Below are positions 14,842 to 22,370 of a stretch of 23,153 nucleotides of DNA, one piece after another; the first letter of the stretch is position 1; every line of letters begins with the position of its first letter. This DNA is from JAGNZR01 sp051648485. GTDB taxonomy: Bacteria > Fusobacteriota > Fusobacteriia > Fusobacteriales > Fusobacteriaceae. The position numbers were made by a program, and so were the translations under genes. A model generated the notes under the pieces. It was given only the letters and a program-made list of their open reading frames with translations, was not told the DNA's origin and did not search any database. The stretch spans positions 1 to 23,153 of the forward strand of contig JBOFFH010000121.1 in NCBI GenBank assembly GCA_051648485.1. The letters are read 5' to 3'.

Positions 14842-15648
14842 ATGAAAAAAAAGATAGAAGCAGTTATATTTGATTGGGCAGGAACTACAGTGGACTATGG
14901 ATGTTTTGCACCACTTGAAGTTTTTATAAAGATATTTAAAGAAGAGGGAATAGAGATAACTTACGAAGAAGCAAGAAAACCTATGGGAATGCTTAAAATA
15001 GAACATGTAAAAGCTCTTTTGAAAATGGAAAGAATAAATACTTTATGGAAAGAAAAATTTTTAAGAGAGTGGAATGAAGAGGATATAAACAAAATATACA
15101 ATAGATTTGAAGAAGTTTTATTTGAAACACTTGAAAATTTTGCAGAACCTGTTCCTGGTATTCTAAAACTTCAAAAAAAATTAAGAGAAAATAATATAAA
15201 AATAGGTACAACAACAGGTTATACAAAAGAAATGTTGGATATAGTAGCTTTAAAAGCAGAAAAGTATGGTTATACCCCTGATTTTAGAATCACTTCTACT
15301 GAAGTTCCAGCAGGAAGACCTTATCCTTATATGATATTCAGAAACATGATAGCTCTTGAGGTTCCAGACTTAAAATCTATTATAAAAATAGGAGATACAA
15401 CAATAGATATGCAAGAGGGAAAAGGGATTGGAGTTTGGACAGTAGGGGTTTTAAAAGGAGGAAGTGAACTTGGACTTTCTCAAAAAGATGTAGAAACTAT
15501 GGAAGCTTCAAAATTAAAAAAGCTTATGAATTTAGCTTCAGAAAGACTTTATAATGCAGGAGCAGATTACGTTATAGATGAAATAGGTGATTTAGATAAA
15601 ATTATTAATATTATAGAAATAAAAATGAATTACAAAAGACTGTATTAA
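14842..15648 (+). CDS. phnX: Phosphonoacetaldehyde hydrolase
   Basis: A 268-aa HAD-superfamily enzyme (phosphonatase) that cleaves phosphonoacetaldehyde to acetaldehyde and phosphate in the cytoplasm, with Mg2+. Visible residues: nucleophile Asp11 in IFDWAGTTVDYGCFAP, Schiff-base Lys52 in KPMGMLKIEH within the cap domain, and His55 three residues later. The later HAD motifs are GTTTGYTKEML and KIGDTTIDMQEG. Cys21 (YGCFAP) corresponds to the Cys22 position of the Bacillus cereus enzyme as I recall it. Length matches the family (about 265-275). The gene starts 3 nt after the permease stop, with GGAGG in the permease end, and is followed by phnW. It performs the second step of the 2-AEP pathway. 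Confidence 0.95.
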   Translation: MKKKIEAVIFDWAGTTVDYGCFAPLEVFIKIFKEEGIEITYEEARKPMGMLKIEHVKALLKMERINTLWKEKFLREWNEEDINKIYNRFEEVLFETLENFAEPVPGILKLQKKLRENNIKIGTTTGYTKEMLDIVALKAEKYGYTPDFRITSTEVPAGRPYPYMIFRNMIALEVPDLKSIIKIGDTTIDMQEGKGIGVWTVGVLKGGSELGLSQKDVETMEASKLKKLMNLASERLYNAGADYVIDEIGDLDKIINIIEIKMNYKRLY

Positions 15649-15672
15649 TAAAAAAAATAACAGGAGAAAAAT

Positions 15673-16788
15673 ATGAACATGAATAATTCAATCGAAAAAC
15701 CATATATACTTTTAACACCTGGACCTTTAACAACTTCAAAAACAGTTAAGGAAGCTATGCTTAAAGATTGGTGCACTTGGGACAAAGAGTACAATATTCT
15801 TGTTCAAGATATGAGGGCAAAGATTTTAAAAATAGCAGAAGCATCAAATGATTTATACACGGTAATACCTATGCAAGGAAGTGGAACATTTTCAGTAGAA
15901 GCTGTTTTAACTAGTACAATAGGAGATAATGAAAAAGTTCTTATTCTTTCAAATGGAGCTTATGGTGACAGAATGGAAAAAATTTGTACGACAGCTAAAG
16001 TAAACCATAAATTTTATAAAGTTTCTCAAACAGAAACTCCAAACTTAGAAATAATAGAAAAAATTCTTCAAGAAGATAAAACAATAACTCATCTGGCAAC
16101 TGTTCATTGTGAGACAACTTCAGGAATTTTAAATCCTATAAAAGAGATAGGAGAATTAGCTAAAAAGTATGAGAAAATCTATATAGTAGATGCCATGTCA
16201 AGTTTTGGAGGAATTCATTTAAATGTATTAGAAAATCAAATAGATTTTTTAATAAGTTCAGCTAACAAATGTATTCAAGGAGTTCCTGGATTTGGATTTG
16301 TAATTGCTAAAATATCTGAACTTGAAAAGATAGAAGGAAAAGCTCGTTCTCATTCTTTAGATATTTTTGACCAGTGGAAAGTAATGGAATTAGGAAATGG
16401 AAAATGGAGATTCACGTCCCCTACTCATGTAGTAAGAGCTTTTTATCAAGCACTTTTAGAGTTTGAAGAGGAAGGTGGAGTTTTCTCTAGAGAAAAAAGA
16501 TATAGAGAAAATCAAAAAAAGTTAGTAAAAGGAATGATGAATCTTGGATTTAAAGCGATAGTTCCTGTAGAAAAACAATCTCCTATTATAACTACTTTTT
16601 ATGCTCCGAGTGATGAAAGTTACAATTTTGAAACTTTTTACAAAAAATTGAAAGAAAAAGGTTTTGTAATATATCCTGGAAAACTTACTGAGGAAGAGAG
16701 TTTTAGAATAGGAAATATAGGTGAAGTTTATCCGAGTGATATAGAAACTTTAATTGAAAAAATATCAGAAGTAATGTTTTGGAAATAA
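15673..16788 (+). CDS. phnW: 2-Aminoethylphosphonate:pyruvate transaminase
   Basis: A 371-aa class V aminotransferase with PLP. It transfers the amino group of 2-AEP to pyruvate, giving phosphonoacetaldehyde, the PhnX substrate, and alanine. Seen: the family opening LLTPGPLTTSKTVKEAML (about residues 13-30), DWCTWDKEYN, the PLP-phosphate loop MQGSGTFSVEAVL (about 67-79), HCETTSGILNP, and the PLP-ring Asp in IVDAMSSFGG (about 173). The Schiff-base Lys lies in SSANKCIQGVPGFGF (about 199) and a late RIGNIGEV. Length is typical (about 365-370). ATG 15673 was chosen because AGGAG (15662-15666) is 6 nt before it; the ATG at 15679 is second best. The 24-nt gap to phnX suggests the same transcript. 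Confidence 0.95.
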   Translation: MNMNNSIEKPYILLTPGPLTTSKTVKEAMLKDWCTWDKEYNILVQDMRAKILKIAEASNDLYTVIPMQGSGTFSVEAVLTSTIGDNEKVLILSNGAYGDRMEKICTTAKVNHKFYKVSQTETPNLEIIEKILQEDKTITHLATVHCETTSGILNPIKEIGELAKKYEKIYIVDAMSSFGGIHLNVLENQIDFLISSANKCIQGVPGFGFVIAKISELEKIEGKARSHSLDIFDQWKVMELGNGKWRFTSPTHVVRAFYQALLEFEEEGGVFSREKRYRENQKKLVKGMMNLGFKAIVPVEKQSPIITTFYAPSDESYNFETFYKKLKEKGFVIYPGKLTEEESFRIGNIGEVYPSDIETLIEKISEVMFWK

Positions 16789-16814
16789 TAGTATAAAGAA
16801 TAAAATTTACATAA

Positions 16815-16861
16815 TTTTTACTCCTATTTTATCATATGTTTACAGACAAAGGTTATACTTA
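16815..16861 (+). promoter_or_regulatory. Promoter region of the second phnX, copy B of the shared 47-nt element
   Basis: TTTTTACTC at 16815, then TATTTTAT, TTTACA and -10-like TATACT (16854-16859); 39 of 47 positions equal those at 11031-11077 without gaps. Similarity continues weakly upstream to about 16798, but the left palindrome arm of copy A is poorly kept. Again no good -35 is present. No terminator is visible between phnW and this element, so read-through into the second phnX is also possible. Confidence 0.65.
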
Positions 16862-16896
16862 TTTAAGGGATAAAAAACAACAAGGAAGTGGAATTG

Positions 16897-17688
16897 ATGG
16901 TAAAAACAAAAATATCAGGAGTAATATTAGATTGGTCAGGGACAACAGTAGATTATGGTGGTGGTTCTCATCCAGAGGCTTTTATACAAATCTTTAAAGA
17001 AGCTGGAATAAGGATAAATTTGGAAGAAGCAAAAAAGCCTATGGGACTTTCAAAAAGAGATCATACAAGGGAAATTTTAAAAAGTAGAGAGGTAAAGGCT
17101 CAGTGGGATAAAGTGTACAGTAGAGATTTTACAGAGGAAGATGTAAAAAAAATGTATAAAAGATTTAAAGAAATAATTTTTGAAAATCTAGAAAACTATG
17201 CAACTGTGGCCCCGGGAGTATTAAAACTTCAAGAAAAACTTAGAAAAAAAGGGATAAAAATAGGTTCAACTACTGGCTATCCTAAAAAAATGTTGGATAT
17301 AATCTCTAAAAATGCTAAAAATCAAGGTTATGAACCTGATTTTAAGGTAACTCCTACTGAAGTTCCAGCAGGAAGACCTTATCCATATATGATATTCCGT
17401 AATATGATAGCTCTTGAAATTCCAGATAGAAAATCTATTATAAAAGTTGGAGATACAGTTGCCGATATTTTAGAAGGAAAAGAAGCTGGTGTTTGGACTG
17501 TTGGAATATTGAAGGGTGGAAGTGAACTAGGATTGTCTAAAAAAGAGATAACTGAGTTAAATTCAGAAGAACTAAGTTATGCTATGAAAAAAACAGCTAA
17601 AAAAATGTATGATGCAGGAGCAGATTATGTGATAGAAGATATTGAAGAACTAGAAAGAGTTATAAATATTATAGAAATTAAAAATTAG
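16897..17688 (+). CDS. PhnX-family HAD hydrolase, divergent paralogue of phnX
   Basis: A 263-aa paralogue of the PhnX encoded at 14842, sharing long blocks such as TEVPAGRPYPYMIFRNMIAL and VWTVGILKGGSELGLS. The nucleophile Asp12 (ILDWSGTTVDYG), the cap Schiff-base Lys53 (KPMGLSKRDH) and His56 are present, so carbon-phosphorus cleavage of an aldehyde through a Schiff base is expected. It differs right at the active site: WAG is WSG, and the CFAP that follows DYG is GGSH, so the Cys position is Gly. It may be a second phosphonoacetaldehyde hydrolase or act on a related phosphono-aldehyde. The start at ATG 16897 is favoured by alignment with PhnX1; GTG 16888 and TTG 16894 are alternatives because AAGGA (16882-16886) is 10 nt from the ATG. 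Confidence 0.88.
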   Translation: MVKTKISGVILDWSGTTVDYGGGSHPEAFIQIFKEAGIRINLEEAKKPMGLSKRDHTREILKSREVKAQWDKVYSRDFTEEDVKKMYKRFKEIIFENLENYATVAPGVLKLQEKLRKKGIKIGSTTGYPKKMLDIISKNAKNQGYEPDFKVTPTEVPAGRPYPYMIFRNMIALEIPDRKSIIKVGDTVADILEGKEAGVWTVGILKGGSELGLSKKEITELNSEELSYAMKKTAKKMYDAGADYVIEDIEELERVINIIEIKN

Positions 17689-17696
17689 TATATCCT

Positions 17697-17724
17697 GAGA
17701 GCTACGTGTAGTTCTCTTTTTTTT
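17697..17724 (+). terminator. Terminator of the phosphonate locus
   Basis: A compact hairpin GAGAGCTA-CGTG-TAGTTCTC (17697-17716, one G-U pair), followed by eight Ts (17717-17724), 9 nt after the second phnX stop. Confidence 0.9.
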
Positions 17725-17764
17725 AAGATCCCCCTTAATCTGTTTATATATTCGATTGCTAATA

Positions 17765-17809
17765 TTAAATGGTCTTAGACCTGTAAAATACAGAACTAAG
17801 ACCATTTAA
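17765..17809. terminator. Second hairpin between convergent operons
   Basis: A perfect 14-bp stem (17765-17778 with 17796-17809, core GGTCTTAG) with a 17-nt loop that can itself pair (CTGT 17781-17784 with ACAG 17790-17793). The plus side has only an interrupted T-run (GTGTTTTTTATT). The minus side, 20 nt after the GH1 stop, has no clean U-run. It probably ends the leftward beta-glucoside operon or backs up the rightward terminator. Confidence 0.6.
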
Positions 17810-17829
17810 TGTGTTTTTTATTAAAAGTT

Positions 17830-19254
17830 TTATAAAATTTCTCCATTTGTTGCTATAACTTTTTTGTACCAATAAAAAGATTTTTTTCTAGAACGAGCAA
17901 GAGTTCCGTTTCCATAGTTATCTCTATCTACATAGATAAAGCCATAACGCTTTTTCATCTCTCCAGTTCCTGCACTTACTAAGTCAATAGGACCCCAAGT
18001 TGTGTATCCAAAGAGGTCTACTCCATCAATCTCAACGGCATCTTTCATTTCTTTTATATGTTTTTTTAGATAATCTATTCTATAATCATCTTCAACATAC
18101 CCTTTTTCATCAGGAATATCAATAGCTCCAAGTCCATTTTCTACAATAAATAAAGGTTTTTGATAACGGTCATAAAGACTGTTTAAAGTTATTCTCAAAC
18201 CTTTAGAATCTATTTGCCATCCCCACTCACTTTCTGATAAGTATGGGTTTTTTGTAGATTTAAATATATTAGCTTCCGTCTTTTCTTCCACCACTTCTTC
18301 ATCTTTAGCACATCTAGATGAATAATATGAGAAAGATATGAAATCTACAGTATATTTTTTTAGTAACTCTAAATCTCCAGGCTCAACTGGAAGCTTTATC
18401 CCTTCTCTTTCAATTCTTTTTAAAAAGTAGTTAGGATAAGAACCTCTCGATTGAACATCTACAAACATATAATTTTCTTGATTCGTCTCTTGAGCTTTTA
18501 GTACATCCTTAGGATTACAACTATAAGGATAGCACTCCCCAGCTGCAAGCATACATCCAATTTTTATTTCTGGGTCTATCTCGTGTGCTATCTTTGTAGC
18601 TAAAGCACTTGCCACTAATTCGTGATGAATAGCAGTGTACATTACCTGTTCTTTATTTTCACCAGATTCAAAACAGATTCCAGCCCCTAAAAATGGAGCA
18701 TGCAAAATTATATTTATCTCATTAAAAGTTAGCCAATACTTTACAAGTCCTTTATATCTTGTGAAAATCACACGACATAATCTTTCATAAAATTCTACAA
18801 GTTTTCTATTTCTCCATCCACCATAAGTTTCTATTAAATGCATAGGACAATCAAAATGAGTTATTGTTACCAAAGGTTCTATTCCATGTTTACGGCACTC
18901 TTTAAAAACATCCTCGTAAAATTTAAGTCCCTCTTCATTCGGAGTTTCCTCATCACCCATAGGAAAAATTCTGCTCCATCCTATAGACATTCTATAAACT
19001 TTAAATCCCATTTCTGCAAAAAGTGCAATATCTTCTTTAAATTTATGGAACATATCTATTGAGTGTTTAGCAGGATAGAAAAAACCATCTTCAAAAGAAT
19101 ACATTTTTCTTTCTCCTGTTATTATAGAAAGTCTAGCCTCTCCAACTGGAATTACATCCACATTAGCAAGACCTCTCATTCCCTCATCAAAAGCTCCTTC
19201 ACACTGATTTGCAGCAGTGGCTCCACCCCATAAAAAATCTTTTTTAAAAGCCAT
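17830..19254 (-). CDS. GH1 6-phospho-beta-glucosidase (BglA/AscB-like)
   Basis: A 474-aa cytoplasmic glycoside hydrolase family 1 enzyme (family usual about 470-480). Seen: the N-terminal FLWGGATAANQCEGAF, the acid/base Glu in LTFNEIN (about residue 179) and the nucleophile Glu in FIVENGLG (about 372). Near the C-terminus IDLVSAGTGEMKKRYGFIYVD (Ser427, Lys435, Tyr437) replaces the Glu-Trp of plain beta-glucosidases. This Ser/Lys/Tyr set binds the sugar 6-phosphate, so 6-phospho-beta-glucosides are the expected substrate. It is the last gene of a leftward operon, 11 nt after the GH3 stop, with ribosome site AGAGGAG. No PTS gene is in the window; the adjacent ROK kinase may supply the phosphorylated substrate. 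Confidence 0.92.
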   Translation of the reverse strand: MAFKKDFLWGGATAANQCEGAFDEGMRGLANVDVIPVGEARLSIITGERKMYSFEDGFFYPAKHSIDMFHKFKEDIALFAEMGFKVYRMSIGWSRIFPMGDEETPNEEGLKFYEDVFKECRKHGIEPLVTITHFDCPMHLIETYGGWRNRKLVEFYERLCRVIFTRYKGLVKYWLTFNEINIILHAPFLGAGICFESGENKEQVMYTAIHHELVASALATKIAHEIDPEIKIGCMLAAGECYPYSCNPKDVLKAQETNQENYMFVDVQSRGSYPNYFLKRIEREGIKLPVEPGDLELLKKYTVDFISFSYYSSRCAKDEEVVEEKTEANIFKSTKNPYLSESEWGWQIDSKGLRITLNSLYDRYQKPLFIVENGLGAIDIPDEKGYVEDDYRIDYLKKHIKEMKDAVEIDGVDLFGYTTWGPIDLVSAGTGEMKKRYGFIYVDRDNYGNGTLARSRKKSFYWYKKVIATNGEIL

Positions 19255-19265
19255 AATGTCTCCTC

Positions 19266-21425
19266 TTATATCAATTCAAATTTTAAATGATTTTTTTCTG
19301 CAGAATTTTTTCCTACAAAAACTTTAAAAGTTCCTAATTCAGAATCTACTTTCTTTTCAATAGTATAGAATTTCAACATCTCTTCAGATATTTTAAATGT
19401 AACCTCTTTTTCCTCGTTAGGAGCAAGTGTTATTTTTTCAAAACCTTTTAATTCCTTTACAGGTCTGACTCTGCTTCCAAATTCATCATTAATATATAGT
19501 TGAACTATCTCTTCACCTATATATTTTCCAATATTTTTTACTTTTACAGAAGCTTCTATCCAGTCATTTCCATTTTTATTTAACGTATCCTTATTTAATT
19601 TTAGATCCGAATATTGAAATTCAGTATAACTAAGACCAAATCCAAAAGGTAGCATTGCCCAATGAGGTAAATCTAAGTAACTAGACTTATAAAGTGCATG
19701 AGGCTCATCAGATGGTCTTCCTGTTTTAAAGTGATTGTAATGTATAGGGGTTTGACCTACACTATATGGAAACGACATTGTTAACTTTCCACTTGGATTA
19801 TAGTCTCCAAATAAAATATCTATTATAGCGTTTCCACCTTCAATTCCAGGAAACCAAGCTTCTAAAATTGAATCTGAATTTTCAAAAACAGCTCTTAAAT
19901 CAAGTGGTCTACCATTGAATAAAACAGTTACTATTTTTTTACCAGTTTTATAAAGTTCTTCTAATAATTTTTCTTGAAGCCCAGGAAGTTTTATATCAGC
20001 ACGACATCTACCTTCTCCTGATTGATTTTGTTCCTCTCCCAATGCAACAACCACAATATCTGAGTTTTTTACATTTTCTAAAGCTTTTTTTATTTTATTT
20101 TCATCCGAAAGTTCAACTTCATATTCATTATCTAATAAAAAGTTAGATATATTTTCGAATCTATTTTTTAATCCCATTTCTATTGTAACAGAATCTTTGT
20201 CATCTCCTAAATCTGACCAAAAACCTCTTATTGACTTATTGGAAATAAAAGGTCCTACAAATGCAATTTTATCATCTTTCTTTAATGGAAGAACAGATTT
20301 TTCATTTTTTAGCAAGACCATAGATCTTTTAGCAACTTCTCTTGCAATATTTCTATGATTTTCACATAAAAGAATCTCTTTCTCTGCTTCAATATCTGCT
20401 CCTCTAAAAGGATTTTCAAATAATCCAAGATCATCTTTAAGTTTTAAAATTCTATATACAGCACTGTCTATCTCTTGGATATCTATTTTATTTTCTTCAA
20501 CAAGAGATCCTAGATGTGTAAAATATTCTACACTCATCATATCTACGTCAACTGTGGCTTTCATCGCTTTATAAGCGGCATCTTTTCCATCTTTAGAGCA
20601 TCCGTGAACTATAGTTTCTCCTATAGCTCCCCAATCTGAGAATAAAACTCCATCAAAATTAAGTTTCTCTCTTAAAATATCATTCATTAGCCATTCATTT
20701 ACAGTTGCTGGAACACCATCTATAGTGTTGAAAGCTGTCATTACAGTTTTAGCTCCTGCCTTAAGACAAGCTTCATATGCTGGTAAGTGCATATCAAAAA
20801 AAGTTGAAAGACTTATATCTACAGTATTGTAATCCCTTCCACCCTCAGCTCCACCATAAGCTGCAAAATGTTTTACACACGCTGCTACAGTTCTAGTATC
20901 CTTTTTAAGGTTTTCTCCTTGGTATCCTTCAACAAAAGCTTTTCCAAAGATTCCATTTAAATATGGATCTTCTCCTGTAGACTCCATAACTCTTCCCCAT
21001 CTAGGATCACGAACAAGATCTACCATAGGAGAGAAATTACAGTGTATTCCACTTATTGCAGCCTCTGCTCCTGAAATTTCAGCTACTTTTTTTACTATTT
21101 CTGGTTCCCAAGATGATCCCAATGCAAGTGGTATTGGAAATGTTGTTTTATGGCCGTGTATAACATCATGACAAATAAGTAGTGGTATTTTGTTTCTACT
21201 ATTTTCTAAGTGTCTTTTTTGAATCTCTATAGCTTTTTCTGCTCCTGAAACTCCCAATATTGAACCCACATTATTTACAATATCTTTTGTAAGATTCATT
21301 TCTTCCATAGGACCTGATATTATTGCATCTTCTGTAAAAAGTGCTCCATTTAATTGAAAAAGTTGAGCAATTTTTTCTTCAATAGTCATACTGTTTATTA
21401 TTTTAAAGATTTCATCTCTATTCAT
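19266..21425 (-). CDS. GH3 beta-glucosidase (BglX-like), cytoplasmic
   Basis: A 719-aa glycoside hydrolase family 3 enzyme with the usual order: the (beta/alpha)8 domain (about residues 1-340) with DPRWGRVMESTGEDPYL and KHFAAYGGAEGGRDYN, and the nucleophile Asp in GVLFSDWGA (about 264). An alpha/beta sandwich follows (about 370-570, ALGEEQNQSGEG and NGRPLDL), then a C-terminal fibronectin III-like domain (about 615-700, NIGKYIGEEIVQLYI, ELKGFEKITL). It removes terminal non-reducing beta-D-glucose or related sugars. There is no signal peptide (it begins MNRDEIFKIINSMTIEEKIAQ), unlike periplasmic E. coli BglX, so it probably acts inside the cell on imported oligosaccharides. It lies between the ROK kinase and the GH1 gene, with about 39 and 11 nt gaps. 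The ribosome site is GGAG before ATG 21425. Confidence 0.93.
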   Translation of the reverse strand: MNRDEIFKIINSMTIEEKIAQLFQLNGALFTEDAIISGPMEEMNLTKDIVNNVGSILGVSGAEKAIEIQKRHLENSRNKIPLLICHDVIHGHKTTFPIPLALGSSWEPEIVKKVAEISGAEAAISGIHCNFSPMVDLVRDPRWGRVMESTGEDPYLNGIFGKAFVEGYQGENLKKDTRTVAACVKHFAAYGGAEGGRDYNTVDISLSTFFDMHLPAYEACLKAGAKTVMTAFNTIDGVPATVNEWLMNDILREKLNFDGVLFSDWGAIGETIVHGCSKDGKDAAYKAMKATVDVDMMSVEYFTHLGSLVEENKIDIQEIDSAVYRILKLKDDLGLFENPFRGADIEAEKEILLCENHRNIAREVAKRSMVLLKNEKSVLPLKKDDKIAFVGPFISNKSIRGFWSDLGDDKDSVTIEMGLKNRFENISNFLLDNEYEVELSDENKIKKALENVKNSDIVVVALGEEQNQSGEGRCRADIKLPGLQEKLLEELYKTGKKIVTVLFNGRPLDLRAVFENSDSILEAWFPGIEGGNAIIDILFGDYNPSGKLTMSFPYSVGQTPIHYNHFKTGRPSDEPHALYKSSYLDLPHWAMLPFGFGLSYTEFQYSDLKLNKDTLNKNGNDWIEASVKVKNIGKYIGEEIVQLYINDEFGSRVRPVKELKGFEKITLAPNEEKEVTFKISEEMLKFYTIEKKVDSELGTFKVFVGKNSAEKNHLKFELI

Positions 21426-21464
21426 TTTTCACTCCATTTTATCTAATGTTTTTTTCTAAAATTA

Positions 21465-22370
21465 TTATTTTGAATTTTCTTTTATAAAGTTGTATACAGC
21501 TCCTATTATTCCAGAGTCATTATTGAATTTACAAGCTTCTATTTCAGCAAGATCTAAATTTAGAAGGTCATTATTCATTCTTTTTATCTCGTTCACTCTA
21601 TTTTTTATTCCAGTCATAACCATTTCGTTTTCACTTATAGCTCCACCGATTAGAACTTTTCCAGGATCTAGTGAAAATATTAAATTGAAAATAGCTGTTG
21701 CTATATAATCATAAAAATCTTTAAATACTTTAACAGCAATTTCATCTCCTTGTTGGCAAAGTTCAGAGATCTCTTCTCCTTTTAATTCTTTTCCTGTAAG
21801 GTTGTGATAGGCTTGAATTATTCCTGTTTGTGTAGAAGCTACAAGACTAAGTGTTGATAATCTAGAATTTTCATTCTCTATGCTCTTTCCTAGTTTAAAT
21901 CCAAACTCTCCTGCTCTATATTTAGAACCTCTATACAGTGAATCATTTATAATAATTGCACCACCTATACCTGTTCCAATTGCTAAACAAATAAAGTTTT
22001 TTTCATCTTTTCCATTTCCTATCCATTTTTCAGCAAGAGCTATGCAATTTACATCATTTTCCAAAGCAACTTTAAGTCCAGTAAGTTGCTCTAATTCATC
22101 CCTCATATAACAGTCATACAAGCTAGAGAGTGCTCCTGCTGTTACTGTGTATCCTCTTTCAGTATCTATCATTCCAGGCATGCTAAAAGCTATACCTTGT
22201 ATATCCATTTCCGATTTATATTTGTCAGAAATTTGTTTTATATTTTCAAAGAATTCAACCTTTCCTCTAACTGTAGGAATCTTATCTTTGAAAATAATCT
22301 CTCCATTTTCTGTTACAATTCCAAATTTTGTATTTGTTCCACCAACATCAAAAGATAAATATTTCTTCAC
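21465..22370 (-). CDS. ROK-family sugar kinase, possibly a BglK-type beta-glucoside kinase
   Basis: The 301-aa kinase has the ATP-binding opening YLSFDVGGTNTKFGIV (residues 4-19), the sugar/catalytic segment LENDVNCIALAEKWIG with Asp at about 106, and AIGTGIGGAIIIN (about 130-142) followed by YRAGEFGF. The Cys-rich zinc motif of many ROK glucokinases and repressors (CxCGxxGCxE) is absent; no helix-turn-helix precedes the fold, so it is an enzyme. The zinc-less form and the C-terminal NDSGIIGAVYNF resemble beta-glucoside kinase BglK as I remember it. Together with flanking 6-phospho-type GH1 enzymes this suggests ATP-dependent phosphorylation of cellobiose-like sugars; glucokinase acting on glucose freed by GH3 is the alternative. 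The start is GTG 22370, directly after the upstream stop, with GGAGG inside the upstream gene's end. Confidence 0.87.
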   Translation of the reverse strand: MKKYLSFDVGGTNTKFGIVTENGEIIFKDKIPTVRGKVEFFENIKQISDKYKSEMDIQGIAFSMPGMIDTERGYTVTAGALSSLYDCYMRDELEQLTGLKVALENDVNCIALAEKWIGNGKDEKNFICLAIGTGIGGAIIINDSLYRGSKYRAGEFGFKLGKSIENENSRLSTLSLVASTQTGIIQAYHNLTGKELKGEEISELCQQGDEIAVKVFKDFYDYIATAIFNLIFSLDPGKVLIGGAISENEMVMTGIKNRVNEIKRMNNDLLNLDLAEIEACKFNNDSGIIGAVYNFIKENSK

